Source of the DNA: Pelodictyon phaeoclathratiforme BU-1
Lineage (GTDB): Bacteria > Bacteroidota > Chlorobiia > Chlorobiales > Chlorobiaceae
Direction of reading: 5' to 3'
Assembly: GCF_000020645.1 (NCBI RefSeq)
Contig: NC_011060.1
Span: 1,688,501 to 1,752,500 of the forward strand
DNA: 64,000 nt
Positions 16,911-26,265 of the stretch are shown in pieces (the stretch's first letter is position 1; each line of letters starts with the position of its first letter). Under the pieces are notes generated by a model. The model was not told the origin of the DNA. It made no database searches and saw only the letters and a list, made by a program, of their open reading frames with translations. Position numbers and translations under genes: made by a program.

Positions 16911-18320
16911 ATGCAAATCATACAATCAGAAACTCTCGTCTCGCCGCTCGACACCGCCTCAAATAGTTCCGAGGAACTTCTCCACCAGCTTGCTGCACAG
17001 CAAAAATCACGCAAGAAATGGCTTCTCATCCAGCCGGTAAGCAACACCAGCATGATGGTCGATTCCGGTACGGTCAGTATGCCGTTAAACCTGATTATGG
17101 TTGCCACCATCGTCGGAACGCTCTTTGACGTCACCTTTATCGATGAGCGGCTTGGAGACAAGATTCCTGAAGATTTTTCCGGATTTGATGTCATAGCCAT
17201 CACCTCGCGAACACTCAACGCATCACAAGCCTACCGGATCGGCGACAGGGCATTAAAACAGGGCAAAACCGTTATCCTCGGCGGAGTCCATCCCACCATG
17301 CTGAACGAAGAGGCCTCCCTGCACTGCACCAGCGTGGTCTACGGTGAAATTGAGTCCATCTGGACAGAACTTGCCACTGATGTGCTGAAAGGCAAAATGC
17401 AGCAGGTATACCGGGCAAAGGAGCTAAAGTCGATGAGCGACATGCACCGCCCCGATTTCAGCTATGCCCTTTCATCAAAAAGCTCGAAAAAATACAGCTC
17501 ACGCATTCCCCTGCTTGCAACAAAGGGTTGCCCTGTCGGGTGCAACTTCTGCACAACACCAACCATTTACGGCAAGAACTACCGCTACCGCGAGCTTGAC
17601 CTGGTACTCGATGAGATGCGTTACCATCAGGAGCGGGTTGGGAAGAAAAATGTCAATTTTTCCTTCATGGACGACAACATCAGTTTCCGTCCCAAGTATT
17701 TCATGACCCTGCTTGAAGAGATGGCCAAGCTTGGCGTACACTGGAACGCCAATATCTCCATGAACTTTCTCGACAAACCCGAAGTTGCCGAACTTGCTGG
17801 CCGCTCCGGCTGCGATCTGCTCAGCATCGGGTTTGAATCGCTCAATCCGGAAACCCTGAAAACCCTCCACAAGGGCTCCAACCGTCTCAGCAACTATGAA
17901 CAGGTTGTAAGCAATCTCCATAAAAACAAAATTGCCATCCAGGGATACTTCATGTTCGGTTTCGACAACGACACCGAAGAGAGCTTCCAGCTCACCTACG
18001 ACTTCATCATGAAAAACAAGATCGAGTTTCCGGTATTTTCACTGGTCACCCCCTTCCCCGGAACACCCTATTTCGATGAAATGAAGCCCCGCATCCGCCA
18101 TTTCGACTGGGACAAGTACGACACCTACCACTACATGTTCGAGCCAACCAACATGACTGGCGAAAAAATGCTCTCAAACTTTGTCAAGCTCCAGAAAGAG
18201 GTCTACAAGGGAGGCGCCATCATGCAGCGCATGGCAGGCAAACCGCTCAACTGGGTCTGGCTCGCCAACTACGCTATGAACCGCTTCACCAGCAAGCTGA
18301 CGCCGGAATATTATTACTGA
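16911..18320 (+). CDS. bchR: Cobalamin-binding radical SAM protein, probable bacteriochlorophyllide C-12 methyltransferase
   Basis: The 469-residue protein has an N-terminal B12-binding Rossmann domain (about 35-170; DVIAITSRTLNASQAYRIG, then VILGGVHPTML) and a radical SAM barrel with CxxxCxxC at Cys207, Cys211, Cys214 in TKGCPVGCNFCTTP. This architecture is shared by BchE, BchQ and BchR. In green sulfur bacteria BchQ and BchR add methyl groups at C-8(2) and C-12(1) of bacteriochlorophyll c/d/e precursors. I favour BchR because, as I recall it, bchR of Chlorobaculum tepidum lies close to ispD, as here; I could not check this. BchQ or another B12-radical SAM methylase remain alternatives. A tandem repeat precedes the start. 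Confidence 0.6.
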   Translation: MQIIQSETLVSPLDTASNSSEELLHQLAAQQKSRKKWLLIQPVSNTSMMVDSGTVSMPLNLIMVATIVGTLFDVTFIDERLGDKIPEDFSGFDVIAITSRTLNASQAYRIGDRALKQGKTVILGGVHPTMLNEEASLHCTSVVYGEIESIWTELATDVLKGKMQQVYRAKELKSMSDMHRPDFSYALSSKSSKKYSSRIPLLATKGCPVGCNFCTTPTIYGKNYRYRELDLVLDEMRYHQERVGKKNVNFSFMDDNISFRPKYFMTLLEEMAKLGVHWNANISMNFLDKPEVAELAGRSGCDLLSIGFESLNPETLKTLHKGSNRLSNYEQVVSNLHKNKIAIQGYFMFGFDNDTEESFQLTYDFIMKNKIEFPVFSLVTPFPGTPYFDEMKPRIRHFDWDKYDTYHYMFEPTNMTGEKMLSNFVKLQKEVYKGGAIMQRMAGKPLNWVWLANYAMNRFTSKLTPEYYY

Positions 18321-18462
18321 GGGGTATTGGGTGCTGGGCTTAAAAAAAAACCTCAGCATTCTGAAATTTCCCTTCGGAAATCTCGTTCTTGCCCAAGTTG
18401 ATGAGTTTCAGAAAGGCAATGGTATCGATGCTTGATATTTGCTTCAATCGCAACGCTTACCC

Positions 18463-18696
18463 TTACAGTTCTTTCTTTTCTTGAGCAATCAAGTCAATAT
18501 ATATTTCTTCAATTTTTTCCCTTGCCCAGTTTGTTTTTCGCAAGAATTTCAAACTCGATTTAATACTTGGATCATTATAAAAACAACGAATTTCTATCAT
18601 TTTATAGAGTTCTTCCCAGCCATAATGATTTACCAGATCACAGAGTATTTTTTCAAGAGTTAATCCATGCAGTGGATTATTTGGGTGATCATTCAT
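18463..18696 (-). CDS. VF530-type small protein (DUF2132)
   Basis: The 77-residue protein shows the family pattern almost throughout: NPLHGLTLEKIL, then LVNHYGWEELY, IEIRCFYNDPSIKSSLKFLRKT and WAREKIEEIY. Members are small helical proteins, described as DNA-binding in structural work on Vibrio VF530; the physiological role is unknown. It stands alone between the convergent end of the bchR candidate and aspS. The 263 bases upstream hold no gene. Confidence 0.85.
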   Translation of the reverse strand: MNDHPNNPLHGLTLEKILCDLVNHYGWEELYKMIEIRCFYNDPSIKSSLKFLRKTNWAREKIEEIYIDLIAQEKKEL

Positions 18697-18959
18697 ATTT
18701 TGATACTCTCCACGTATCCTTATACATTAGATTATTTTACTGTAAATCTTACAAGCAGTCAATGCAGTGGTTTACTTGATCTGTTATAACGGGTTATTTG
18801 TCGTTATAATGGCCTTTGGCGGAAAGGACATCCTTCGATTCGTAAAGATAACCACAGACACAAAACGAAAAGGCTGGAGGGATCGTCCCAATACAGAGAC
18901 TCCCCTCCAACCTGCCATCACCACATTTTCGTTGTCAATTATCCATCGTCAACGGTCAA

Positions 18960-20765
18960 TCATTTTTTCGGTAACTCCACCTTCAGATGCAGCTCCTTGA
19001 GCTGAACGGGCGTCACCTCTGATGGTGAGCCCATCATGAGATCCTGCGCCTGCTGGTTCATTGGGAAGGCGATGACCTCACGGATGTTCTGCTCGTCGCA
19101 GAGGATCATGACGAGGCGATCGAGACCGGGAGCAATTCCTCCGTGCGGTGGTGCGCCAAGCTTGAAGGCTTCGATCATGTGACCAAAGCGTGCGTCAACC
19201 TCTTCGCGGCTGTATCCGGCAATACCAAAAGCCTTGTACATGATCTCCGGCTTGTGGTTGCGGATGGCGCCGCTTGACAGCTCAATGCCATTGCAGACGA
19301 TATCGTACTGGTAGGCAAGAATATCGAGAGGCGGCATGGTTTCAAGCGCCTCCATCTCTCCCTGCGGCATGGAGAAGGGGTTGTGTGAAAAGTCGATCTT
19401 TTTGGCCTCCTCGTTGTACTCGTACATGGGAAAATCAACGATCCAGCAGAAGGAGAGTTCATCCTTGTCGAGCGTAAAGAGATCGCCGAAGTAGGTTCTC
19501 ATACCGCCCATGATCTTGCAGGTCGATTCCCACTTCCCTGCCCCGAAAAAGACCACATCACCGGTCTCAAGGCCAAGGTGCTCTTTGAGCGTAGCAAGAT
19601 CCGCTTCGGAAAGAAACTTGACCACAGGCCCTTTTGGTCCCTCTTCCCTGAACTGGATATAGGCAAGACCGCCTGAACCAAGCTCTTTGGCGCGTTTCTC
19701 TGCCTTGTCGTAAAAGAGCCTCGATTCATTGCCGCGACCCTTGACAACAAGTGCCTTGACGCAGGAGCCTTCTACCGTACTATTTGCAAAGACTTTGAAG
19801 GCTGAACCAACAAAGAGTGGCGTAACATCGCTGATTTCGAGAGGAATCCGCAAATCGGGTTTGTCGGTACCGAAGCGGTTCATCACCTCTTTATAACTGA
19901 TTCTCGGAAAGGGAAATTGCGTGATCCGCTTGTGCGACATGGTGCGGGTAAGATGCTCAATCATCCCTTCAAGGATCGTAAAGAGATCGTTCTGCTCAAT
20001 GAAGGCCATCTCCATATCGAGCTGATAAAACTCACCGGGGCTGCGGTCAGCACGGGCATCTTCATCACGGAAACAGGGGGCTATCTGGAAGTAGCGGGGA
20101 AAACCTGATACCATGAGCAATTGCTTGAACTGCTGGGGCGCCTGGGGCAGTGCATAGAATTTACCCGGATGAAGGCGGCTTGGCACAAGAAAGTCGCGTG
20201 CACCCTCTGGCGAGCTGGAAGTAAGAATCGGTGTCTGGATTTCGATAAAATCCTGTTCTTCAAGATAGCGGCGTATAGCAGCAGTCAATCGGCTGCGAAA
20301 AATGATATTTTCATGAATTTTTTCACGGCGCAGATCAATGAAACGGTATTTCAGCCGCAGCTCTTCCGAAGTCACCACCTCGTCGGCTACCGGAAAGGGT
20401 AATGGATGTGCATTACTTTCGACCGTAATCTGACTGACAACCACCTCAATCTCGCCGGATGCGAGACGGGAATTGATGGCTCCCGGAGCGCGAAGAACCA
20501 CAACACCCTCAATACAGATAACCGATTCCACATGCAATTGCTCAGCTTTTGCGAAGAGCTCCTGCTGCTCAGGCTGAATAACAAGCTGGCTGATGCCGGT
20601 ATGATCCCTCAGATCAATAAATATAAGGCCCCCATGATCACGTTTTCTGTGAACCCAGCCGGCAAGCCTGACGGAGCCATGCTCACGCTCCGGACAGAGT
20701 AATCCGCAATAATCTGAGCGGAACCGGTTTTTCAGAGTCTGCGTGCTCCCTGCAGCTTTACTCAT
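18960..20765 (-). CDS. aspS: Aspartyl-tRNA synthetase, bacterial type
   Basis: The 601-residue enzyme charges tRNA-Asp. The N-terminal anticodon-binding OB domain is present (VRLAGWVHRKRDHGGLIFIDLRDHTG), followed by class II motif 2 (FRDEDARADRSPGEFYQLDMEM), the bacteria-specific GAD insert in the middle, and motif 3 near the C-terminus (GGIAPGLDRLVMIL). Length and order match bacterial AspRS. Whether it is discriminating or also charges tRNA-Asn cannot be told by eye. It lies 99 bases downstream of dnaX on the same strand. Confidence 0.95.
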   Translation of the reverse strand: MSKAAGSTQTLKNRFRSDYCGLLCPEREHGSVRLAGWVHRKRDHGGLIFIDLRDHTGISQLVIQPEQQELFAKAEQLHVESVICIEGVVVLRAPGAINSRLASGEIEVVVSQITVESNAHPLPFPVADEVVTSEELRLKYRFIDLRREKIHENIIFRSRLTAAIRRYLEEQDFIEIQTPILTSSSPEGARDFLVPSRLHPGKFYALPQAPQQFKQLLMVSGFPRYFQIAPCFRDEDARADRSPGEFYQLDMEMAFIEQNDLFTILEGMIEHLTRTMSHKRITQFPFPRISYKEVMNRFGTDKPDLRIPLEISDVTPLFVGSAFKVFANSTVEGSCVKALVVKGRGNESRLFYDKAEKRAKELGSGGLAYIQFREEGPKGPVVKFLSEADLATLKEHLGLETGDVVFFGAGKWESTCKIMGGMRTYFGDLFTLDKDELSFCWIVDFPMYEYNEEAKKIDFSHNPFSMPQGEMEALETMPPLDILAYQYDIVCNGIELSSGAIRNHKPEIMYKAFGIAGYSREEVDARFGHMIEAFKLGAPPHGGIAPGLDRLVMILCDEQNIREVIAFPMNQQAQDLMMGSPSEVTPVQLKELHLKVELPKK

Positions 20766-20864
20766 AATATTCCTATAGTCCTTTGTATTGTGAAATTGTA
20801 AAAACTTAAAAGCATGAATATGAAGAATTTTTTCTCATTTATAAAACCGGGGGCAGGGGTCGTC

Positions 20865-22645
20865 TCAATAGACAAGCTCTCCTCCAAACTCGGTAACAAG
20901 AAAGCGGATGACCTCATTGCTCTGTGAAAGTTCCTGAAAAAGGGTAAACACCGTCTTTTCCCTGGTACAGGCATCTTTTTCGGCATCATAGAGAATACGA
21001 AGCTGGAGTGGCAAGGCATAAAATTCTGAAATTTCCTGCTGCAAAACCGACCTTTCCTGCTGAAGCTCCTCATAGGAAAATTTTCGGCAACAGGCGATAT
21101 CGAGCACTCCGCCAGCACTGCATGCAACAAGCTCGCAGGATTGCAGGTGCATTGCCATGAAGTTCCGGTTTTTTTTGGCTACATGTTCAAGAAACTGGTG
21201 CCATTCCACCCTGAGTGTTGCAAGATCAGCAACGGAGTCAAGAGCCCCGGCAGCATCGTTACGCACGATTTCGGAGGAGGCGGAAACAAGATGCCGCTTC
21301 GTTTCGGGATTAGAAGCAAAATTTGAGAGCTTTTTTTGCCATGAACCAAGATCAATCTCTCCACTTTCTGAGGGCTTCACCGGAGGTGCAGATGAGGTTG
21401 GTGGCACGGAAAGTGACACAGCAGGAGCTGGCTGCCTTTTCAGGGGCTTGTCAGGTGCTTTTTTTTTTGAGCCTGCAGTTGAGGCTGTGGTTCCGCTGGC
21501 AAAGCTGCCGCAGGAGCTGGGTGCACAATATCAATCAGCTTGAGCAGCGCAAGCTCAAAACGGAACTGGTATTCGAACTGAAACTTCAGCTCTTTCTGGG
21601 TCAGCAGAAGAAAATCGACCATCTGCATAACCGCAAAAGGAGAGAAATTTCCTGCATCGCGCTGGTAACGTTCACGGATTGCATCGGGGCGTTCAACCAG
21701 ACGGGTGGAACTGAGATTCTGTACCACCAAAAAATTCCGCAAATGCTCAATCAGCTTTTCAAGAAAATCCTGTTCGTCATAACCGTTCCTGATGACAAAC
21801 TGTGCAACGTCAAGCATCTTGACCGCATTGCGCTCTGCAACGGCATCAGTGACCTCAAAGAGATGCTCATCATCGATGTAGTTCAGCAATTCAGCAACAC
21901 CGGAATAGGTGATACTTCCTGTATGATCATTCTCGGCTGAAAATGCGATAACCTGATCAAGAATACTCTGCGCATCGCGCATGGAACCCTGCGCCTTACG
22001 CCCGATAAGCTGCAAGGCATCGCCATCAACCGTTATCTGCTCGGCGTCACAAATAAACTGCAGTTGCTTCTGGATCTCCTCCAGCGGAATTCGTTTGAAG
22101 TTGAACCGCTGACAGCGGGAAGCAATGGTTGCCGGAATTTTGTGCAGTTCCGTAGTGGCAAAAATAAAAATAGCGTGAGGAGGGGGCTCCTCAAGTGTTT
22201 TCAGAAATGCATTGAAGGCCGCAATGGAGAGCATGTGCACCTCATCAATGATATAGACCCGATAGGTTCCTTTCTGTGGCCCGTAGCGGACATTTTCCCG
22301 CAACGTACGGATATCATCGACACTGTTATTGGATGCGGCATCAAACTCCGCAATATTGAGACTGGTACCTGCATCAAAGTCCCTGCAGCTTTCACACTCT
22401 CCGCAAGGCTCGGTAACCTGCTGCAGATACTCAGCATCTTCCATCATCTTCTGGCAATTCAACGCTTTGGCAAAAACCCTTGCCGCTGTTGTTTTGCCAA
22501 CACCGCGTAACCCCGAAAAAATATAGCCGTGACCAACCCTGCCCATGCGAAGCGAATTCTGTATGGTGCGGGTAACATGCTCCTGTGCGGTAATGTCTGC
22601 AAATTTTACCGGACGATACTTCCGGGCTATAACCTGATAACTCAT
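20865..22645 (-). CDS. dnaX: DNA polymerase III subunits gamma and tau, with frameshift-dependent tau
   Basis: DnaX is the clamp-loader motor. From ATG 22645 the first frame gives 401 residues: Walker A GLRGVGKTT near 45-53, a four-cysteine zinc module (Cys64 region to CGECESC), the DEVH Walker B and the sensor regions. It then stops at 21440, soon after an A10 tract. Rereading one A at the tract (-1) continues for 197 further codons in the frame that ends at 20865, giving a 593-residue tau. Its tail has a conserved-looking helical domain that would bind polymerase alpha. So the short product is gamma and the shifted one tau, as in Escherichia coli and Thermus. The start overlaps the stop of the YihY gene (ATGA). 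Confidence 0.9.
21459..21468 (-). other. A10 slippage site in dnaX
   Basis: Ten consecutive A residues on the coding strand are read as CAA AAA AAA AAG in the gamma frame. The last seven bases form A AAA AAG, the E. coli dnaX slippery heptamer. Five codons later the gamma frame stops. No convincing Shine-Dalgarno-like stimulator is seen just upstream and only a short GCAG/CTGC stem downstream, so transcriptional slippage on the homopolymer, as in Thermus, is at least as likely as ribosomal frameshifting. Confidence 0.8.
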
Positions 22646-23988
22646 TCTGGCTGTTGATTAATGTCCTCTAACAAAGGGGCAAGGGGCAAATCCATGCTGT
22701 TTTTCAGACACTCCGTAACACCCTTGCTGATTGTTTTTAAATGTACGCTATTACCTCCTGAAATCAGCAAACCGTTTTCATCACCCCAGAATCCGCTGGG
22801 TATTATTGCATAAAGATCGTAGAGCGTCATGGTATAAAGATCGCGACTGATTGCAAGATCACCATTTACAGTTACATGGAGCAGACCGTTCTGCAGCAGG
22901 ATATCAATAACCTTTCTTAAACCGGAGGGAGTGAGACCCTCAATAACCTTCAACATTTTTTTCATATTCATGGCATTGCCACTCTTCTGGCCATTCCAGA
23001 TATGAGCAAGCACCGACAGTATCTCGGGCACTCCACGCAAGGGGCTGAATACATCGGCGATCCTCTCAACTGGTTTGAGCGCGCCAAGACAAAAAACAAA
23101 TTCCGCACCGGTCAGCACCACAATCCAGCCAAGATAGACCCAGAAAAAAAGCATCGGAATAACCGACAATGCTCCGTAAATATGTTCAAACGTTGCAATA
23201 TGCGTGATGTAGAAAGTAAACCATCTCTTTGAGAGTTCAAAAAGAAGCGCAGCAAGCAGCGCACCGGAAAAGGCATGAACAAACCTGACCCGACGGTTTG
23301 GTACCAGCATATAGAGCAGAAAAAAGGCCGCAACGGAATTAATAAAGGGGAAAAAAGAGAGCAGGCGGGTTTTCAGCTCAAGCAGAGGACCATCGGTAAA
23401 AACCATATACCAGACATAGGAGCTGGCAGCAAGACTGCTTCCAATAAGTACCGGCCCAAGCGTCAGAACTGTCCAGTAGAGGGTAAAACCCTGCAAGGCC
23501 TTGCGAGGCGCATGAACTTCCCATATTTCATTGAGCGTATGATCAACCGTTGAGATGAGAAAGAGTGCAATGATAAAAAGGAACACCCCTCCAAGAATCG
23601 GCACGCTGGCGGTCTTGCCAATAAAATCAGTCAGATAGTGATTGAGCACATTGCCGGCTCCAGGCATAAAATTCTGGACAAGAAAATCTTCAAGAGAGCG
23701 CTTGAAGGGGGTAAAGACAACAAAAACATTCAGAATGGAAAGGATAACGGCAAGGATTGGCACAATAGACAAAAGCGTCTGAAATGCAAGCGAACCAGCG
23801 CCAAGAAAAATTCTGTCATGAATAAAATTTTTCCAGAAAAAAGGAATAAATACACGCATACAGGAGACCAATTCGACAGCGTTGCTCTCTGTTTTGGGGT
23901 TTTGCCCTCTTCTTTCCTTCTCTCCCATCTCCCCCTCTTTTTGTTGGCAAGCCTCCCAATCCTGCAAGGTAATGCTTTGCCAGGCCAA
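22642..23988 (-). CDS. YihY/UPF0761 family inner-membrane protein
   Basis: The product (448 residues from the TTG at 23988) has about six membrane helices between residues 50 and 310, starting with FWKNFIHDRIFLGAGSLAFQTLLSIVP, the YihY signature. GALLAALLFELSKRWFTFYI and YGALSVIPMLFFWVYLGWIVVLTGAEF are further family blocks. A cytoplasmic C-terminal part of about 120 residues resembles a winged-helix arrangement. The family was once called ribonuclease BN, which is now known to be wrong; its true role is unclear. The start is uncertain: ATG at 23928 is preceded by a purine-rich stretch and is an alternative. It sits in the pssA-to-dnaX operon. Confidence 0.85.
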   Translation of the reverse strand: MAWQSITLQDWEACQQKEGEMGEKERRGQNPKTESNAVELVSCMRVFIPFFWKNFIHDRIFLGAGSLAFQTLLSIVPILAVILSILNVFVVFTPFKRSLEDFLVQNFMPGAGNVLNHYLTDFIGKTASVPILGGVFLFIIALFLISTVDHTLNEIWEVHAPRKALQGFTLYWTVLTLGPVLIGSSLAASSYVWYMVFTDGPLLELKTRLLSFFPFINSVAAFFLLYMLVPNRRVRFVHAFSGALLAALLFELSKRWFTFYITHIATFEHIYGALSVIPMLFFWVYLGWIVVLTGAEFVFCLGALKPVERIADVFSPLRGVPEILSVLAHIWNGQKSGNAMNMKKMLKVIEGLTPSGLRKVIDILLQNGLLHVTVNGDLAISRDLYTMTLYDLYAIIPSGFWGDENGLLISGGNSVHLKTISKGVTECLKNSMDLPLAPLLEDINQQPE

Positions 23989-23993
23989 TTACG

Positions 23994-25259
23994 TCACGTT
24001 ACACGGGTTGATCCGCTCCCAACCGATCTGACCCTCGTCATCAGCAGCAAACCAAGAATAAAAAAAAGCAGCAGAGAGGCAAGTGCAGCTTTCTGGCTCC
24101 CAGCCTGAGCTGATACCAATCCAAAAACAAGAGGCCCCGCTATGGCCGAAGCCTTACCAAAAGTACCATCATAAAAACCGAAAAACTCGGTCACATGTTC
24201 CTGGGGTGTCAGCCTGGTCATCATGGATCGGGAGGCCGCCTGGGATGACCCCATTGACATACCAGCAAGCATTCCTGTATAAAAAAAGAGCTCCTTGCTG
24301 TCTGCAAAGATAGCCGCAACAACCACAACAAACCAAATCAGGAGGGTAATGACAATGGTACGTTTCGGCCCGATTTTATCAGTCACAAAACCAAAAATAA
24401 GAGAACCGGCAATGGCCGTCGTTTGCACCAACATAAAAAACCGAATCAGCTCTCCAGTCGTAAAGCCAAGAGTGTTCTGGGCATAAATCGACGAAAAGGC
24501 GATAACGGTCAAAATAGCATCATTGTAGAAAAAGTAGGCCAGGAGAAAACGGGCAAGGTCGGGATAGCTCATAATATGCTGAACGGTGTACTTCACCTCC
24601 CTGAGAGAACAACGGATAGCAGTAAAAGAAATTGCAGGCCTATCCCCTTTTTTTTCATCCCGCAGCACCAGAAAAAGCGGAGCGGCAAAAAGAGCAAAAA
24701 AAATCGCAACGACCAAAAAGCTCAACTGTACATTCGGCATATTGGACAAAACAATACCCTTGCTGAGCAGCGGCTGAACCAGCAGCAGAATGGAGAGGGC
24801 GCCAAGATATCCCATGGCAAAGCCGTACCCTGAAACCCTTCCGATGCTCTTGGCAGAAGCAAGCTGCTTGAGATAGGAATCATAAAAAACAAGCCCACCC
24901 TCAAAACCCATATTGGCAAGAACGAAGAGCAGAACAGCTACCAAAGCCATTCCAGGGCCCGAAAAGGAGAGCAGAGCTGTGGCAACAATCGAGGTAAGGG
25001 TAAAAAAAAGAAGAAAACGCTTCCGTTTTCCGGAATAATCGGCTGCAGCCCCGAGAACCGGAGAGATCAGGGCAACCAGCAGCATCGAGAGACTGACGCT
25101 GAAACCCCACAGGGCATCTCCTGAAGGTTCCCCTTTGCAGATAACATTTTTGAAGTACAGCGGAAAGACAAAGGTGACCATCATCACGCTGAAGGAAGTG
25201 TTGGCAAAGTCAAAGAGCAGCCAGGAAAACACTTTATATTTCTGCCTCTCTCGCAACAC
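23994..25259 (-). CDS. MFS transporter, UMF1/Atg22-like
   Basis: The 421-residue protein has twelve hydrophobic helices. The N-terminal FSWLLFDFANTSFSVMMVTFVFPLYF is typical of the UMF1 group related to the yeast vacuolar effluxer Atg22, and GAAADYSGKRKR is the loop 2-3 motif of the major facilitator superfamily. The C-half has SMGSSQAASRSMMTRLTP, another UMF1 block. The substrate is unknown; yeast Atg22 exports amino acids. The gene starts five bases after the purQ stop and ends six bases before the YihY gene, so it is cotranscribed with both. Confidence 0.85.
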   Translation of the reverse strand: MLRERQKYKVFSWLLFDFANTSFSVMMVTFVFPLYFKNVICKGEPSGDALWGFSVSLSMLLVALISPVLGAAADYSGKRKRFLLFFTLTSIVATALLSFSGPGMALVAVLLFVLANMGFEGGLVFYDSYLKQLASAKSIGRVSGYGFAMGYLGALSILLLVQPLLSKGIVLSNMPNVQLSFLVVAIFFALFAAPLFLVLRDEKKGDRPAISFTAIRCSLREVKYTVQHIMSYPDLARFLLAYFFYNDAILTVIAFSSIYAQNTLGFTTGELIRFFMLVQTTAIAGSLIFGFVTDKIGPKRTIVITLLIWFVVVVAAIFADSKELFFYTGMLAGMSMGSSQAASRSMMTRLTPQEHVTEFFGFYDGTFGKASAIAGPLVFGLVSAQAGSQKAALASLLLFFILGLLLMTRVRSVGSGSTRVT

Positions 25260-25264
25260 CTCCC

Positions 25265-25969
25265 CTAAACTCCAGCAATATGCTGAAAGAGCGATTCAAA
25301 GAGCGCTCTTCCGTCAAGCGATCCGAGCATCTTTTCGCTGGCCCTTTCGGGATGGGGCATCAGGCCAAGCACATTGCCCTGGCGATTGACAATACCGGCA
25401 ATATTGCGAAGGGAACCATTCGGATTCGCCTCATCAGTCACCCTGCCCTCTGCGTCGGCATACCTGAAAACAATCTGCTCATGCTCCTCAAGGCTTTCGA
25501 TCACTTCTGGTGGAGCAAAATAGTTGCCTTCACCATGTGCAATCGGAATGCTGAGCAGTTGATCAGGCTGGTATCTCTGTGTAAAAATGGTCGAACAGTT
25601 CACCGCTTTGAGCGTGGTCTGGCAACAGAGAAACTTTTTGTCACGATTCCGCGAAAGAGCGCCTTCAAGCAGTCCGCTTTCAAGCAGCACCTGAAATCCA
25701 TTGCAGATGCCAAGCACAGGAAAACCTTTGCGGGCAAAATCGATCACCTCCTGCATGATAGGAGAAAAGCGGGCAATTGAGCCAGCCCGAAGGTAGTCGC
25801 CATAGGAAAAGCCGCCAGGCAGAATAATTGCCTTTGCTCCCTGAAGATCATGATCATTATGCCACAGCATGACGGGCTTGATGCCGTCGAACGAACCAAC
25901 AGCATACTCCGTATCATGATCACAGTTTGAACCCGGAAAAACAACGACTCCTACAGTTACATCAGCCAT
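25265..25969 (-). CDS. purQ: Phosphoribosylformylglycinamidine synthase, glutaminase subunit
   Basis: PurQ releases ammonia from glutamine for the FGAM synthase reaction of purine synthesis, working with PurS and PurL. The 234 residues begin TVGVVVFPGSNCDHDT. The class I amidotransferase Cys lies in LGICNGFQ, the oxyanion stretch is GGFSYGDYLRAG, and the catalytic His/Glu pair lies in MPHPER. purS lies directly upstream; purL is not in the window. Confidence 0.95.
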   Translation of the reverse strand: MADVTVGVVVFPGSNCDHDTEYAVGSFDGIKPVMLWHNDHDLQGAKAIILPGGFSYGDYLRAGSIARFSPIMQEVIDFARKGFPVLGICNGFQVLLESGLLEGALSRNRDKKFLCCQTTLKAVNCSTIFTQRYQPDQLLSIPIAHGEGNYFAPPEVIESLEEHEQIVFRYADAEGRVTDEANPNGSLRNIAGIVNRQGNVLGLMPHPERASEKMLGSLDGRALFESLFQHIAGV

Positions 25970-25982
25970 AATTGAGTACTAT

Positions 25983-26237
25983 TTAATTGACTTGCTCCAG
26001 TTCGAAGGAATAATTTTCCATAACCGGATTCGATAACAATTTCTGACTGATTTCGTTACAGATACGTTCAGCCTCCATCAAGCTCTCTTCATTGATGGTT
26101 ACTTCGATATATTTGCCGATTCTTGCTGATTCCACGGTGTGGTAACCAAGATTTTTCAGTGCATGCTCGACAGCTTTACCCTGAACATCAAGAATGGACT
26201 GGCGCAGGGTAACCTTTATTTTTGCAGTATAGGGCAT
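25983..26237 (-). CDS. purS: Phosphoribosylformylglycinamidine synthase subunit PurS
   Basis: PurS is the small structural subunit that bridges PurQ and PurL. The 84-residue product begins MPYTAKIKVTLRQSILDVQGKAVEHAL and has GYHTVESARIGKYIEV, the family pattern. An ATG two codons upstream (26243) is an alternative start. purQ follows after 13 bases and pssA precedes by 28. Confidence 0.92.
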   Translation of the reverse strand: MPYTAKIKVTLRQSILDVQGKAVEHALKNLGYHTVESARIGKYIEVTINEESLMEAERICNEISQKLLSNPVMENYSFELEQVN

Positions 26238-26265
26238 TATCATGCGTATGGTTGAATGGAAAAAA

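Noticed and set aside
18330..18400. Possible hairpin near 18370-18390 after the bchR candidate (ATTTCC/GGAAAT)
   Set aside because: Only six weak pairs without a T-run; not convincing as a terminator.
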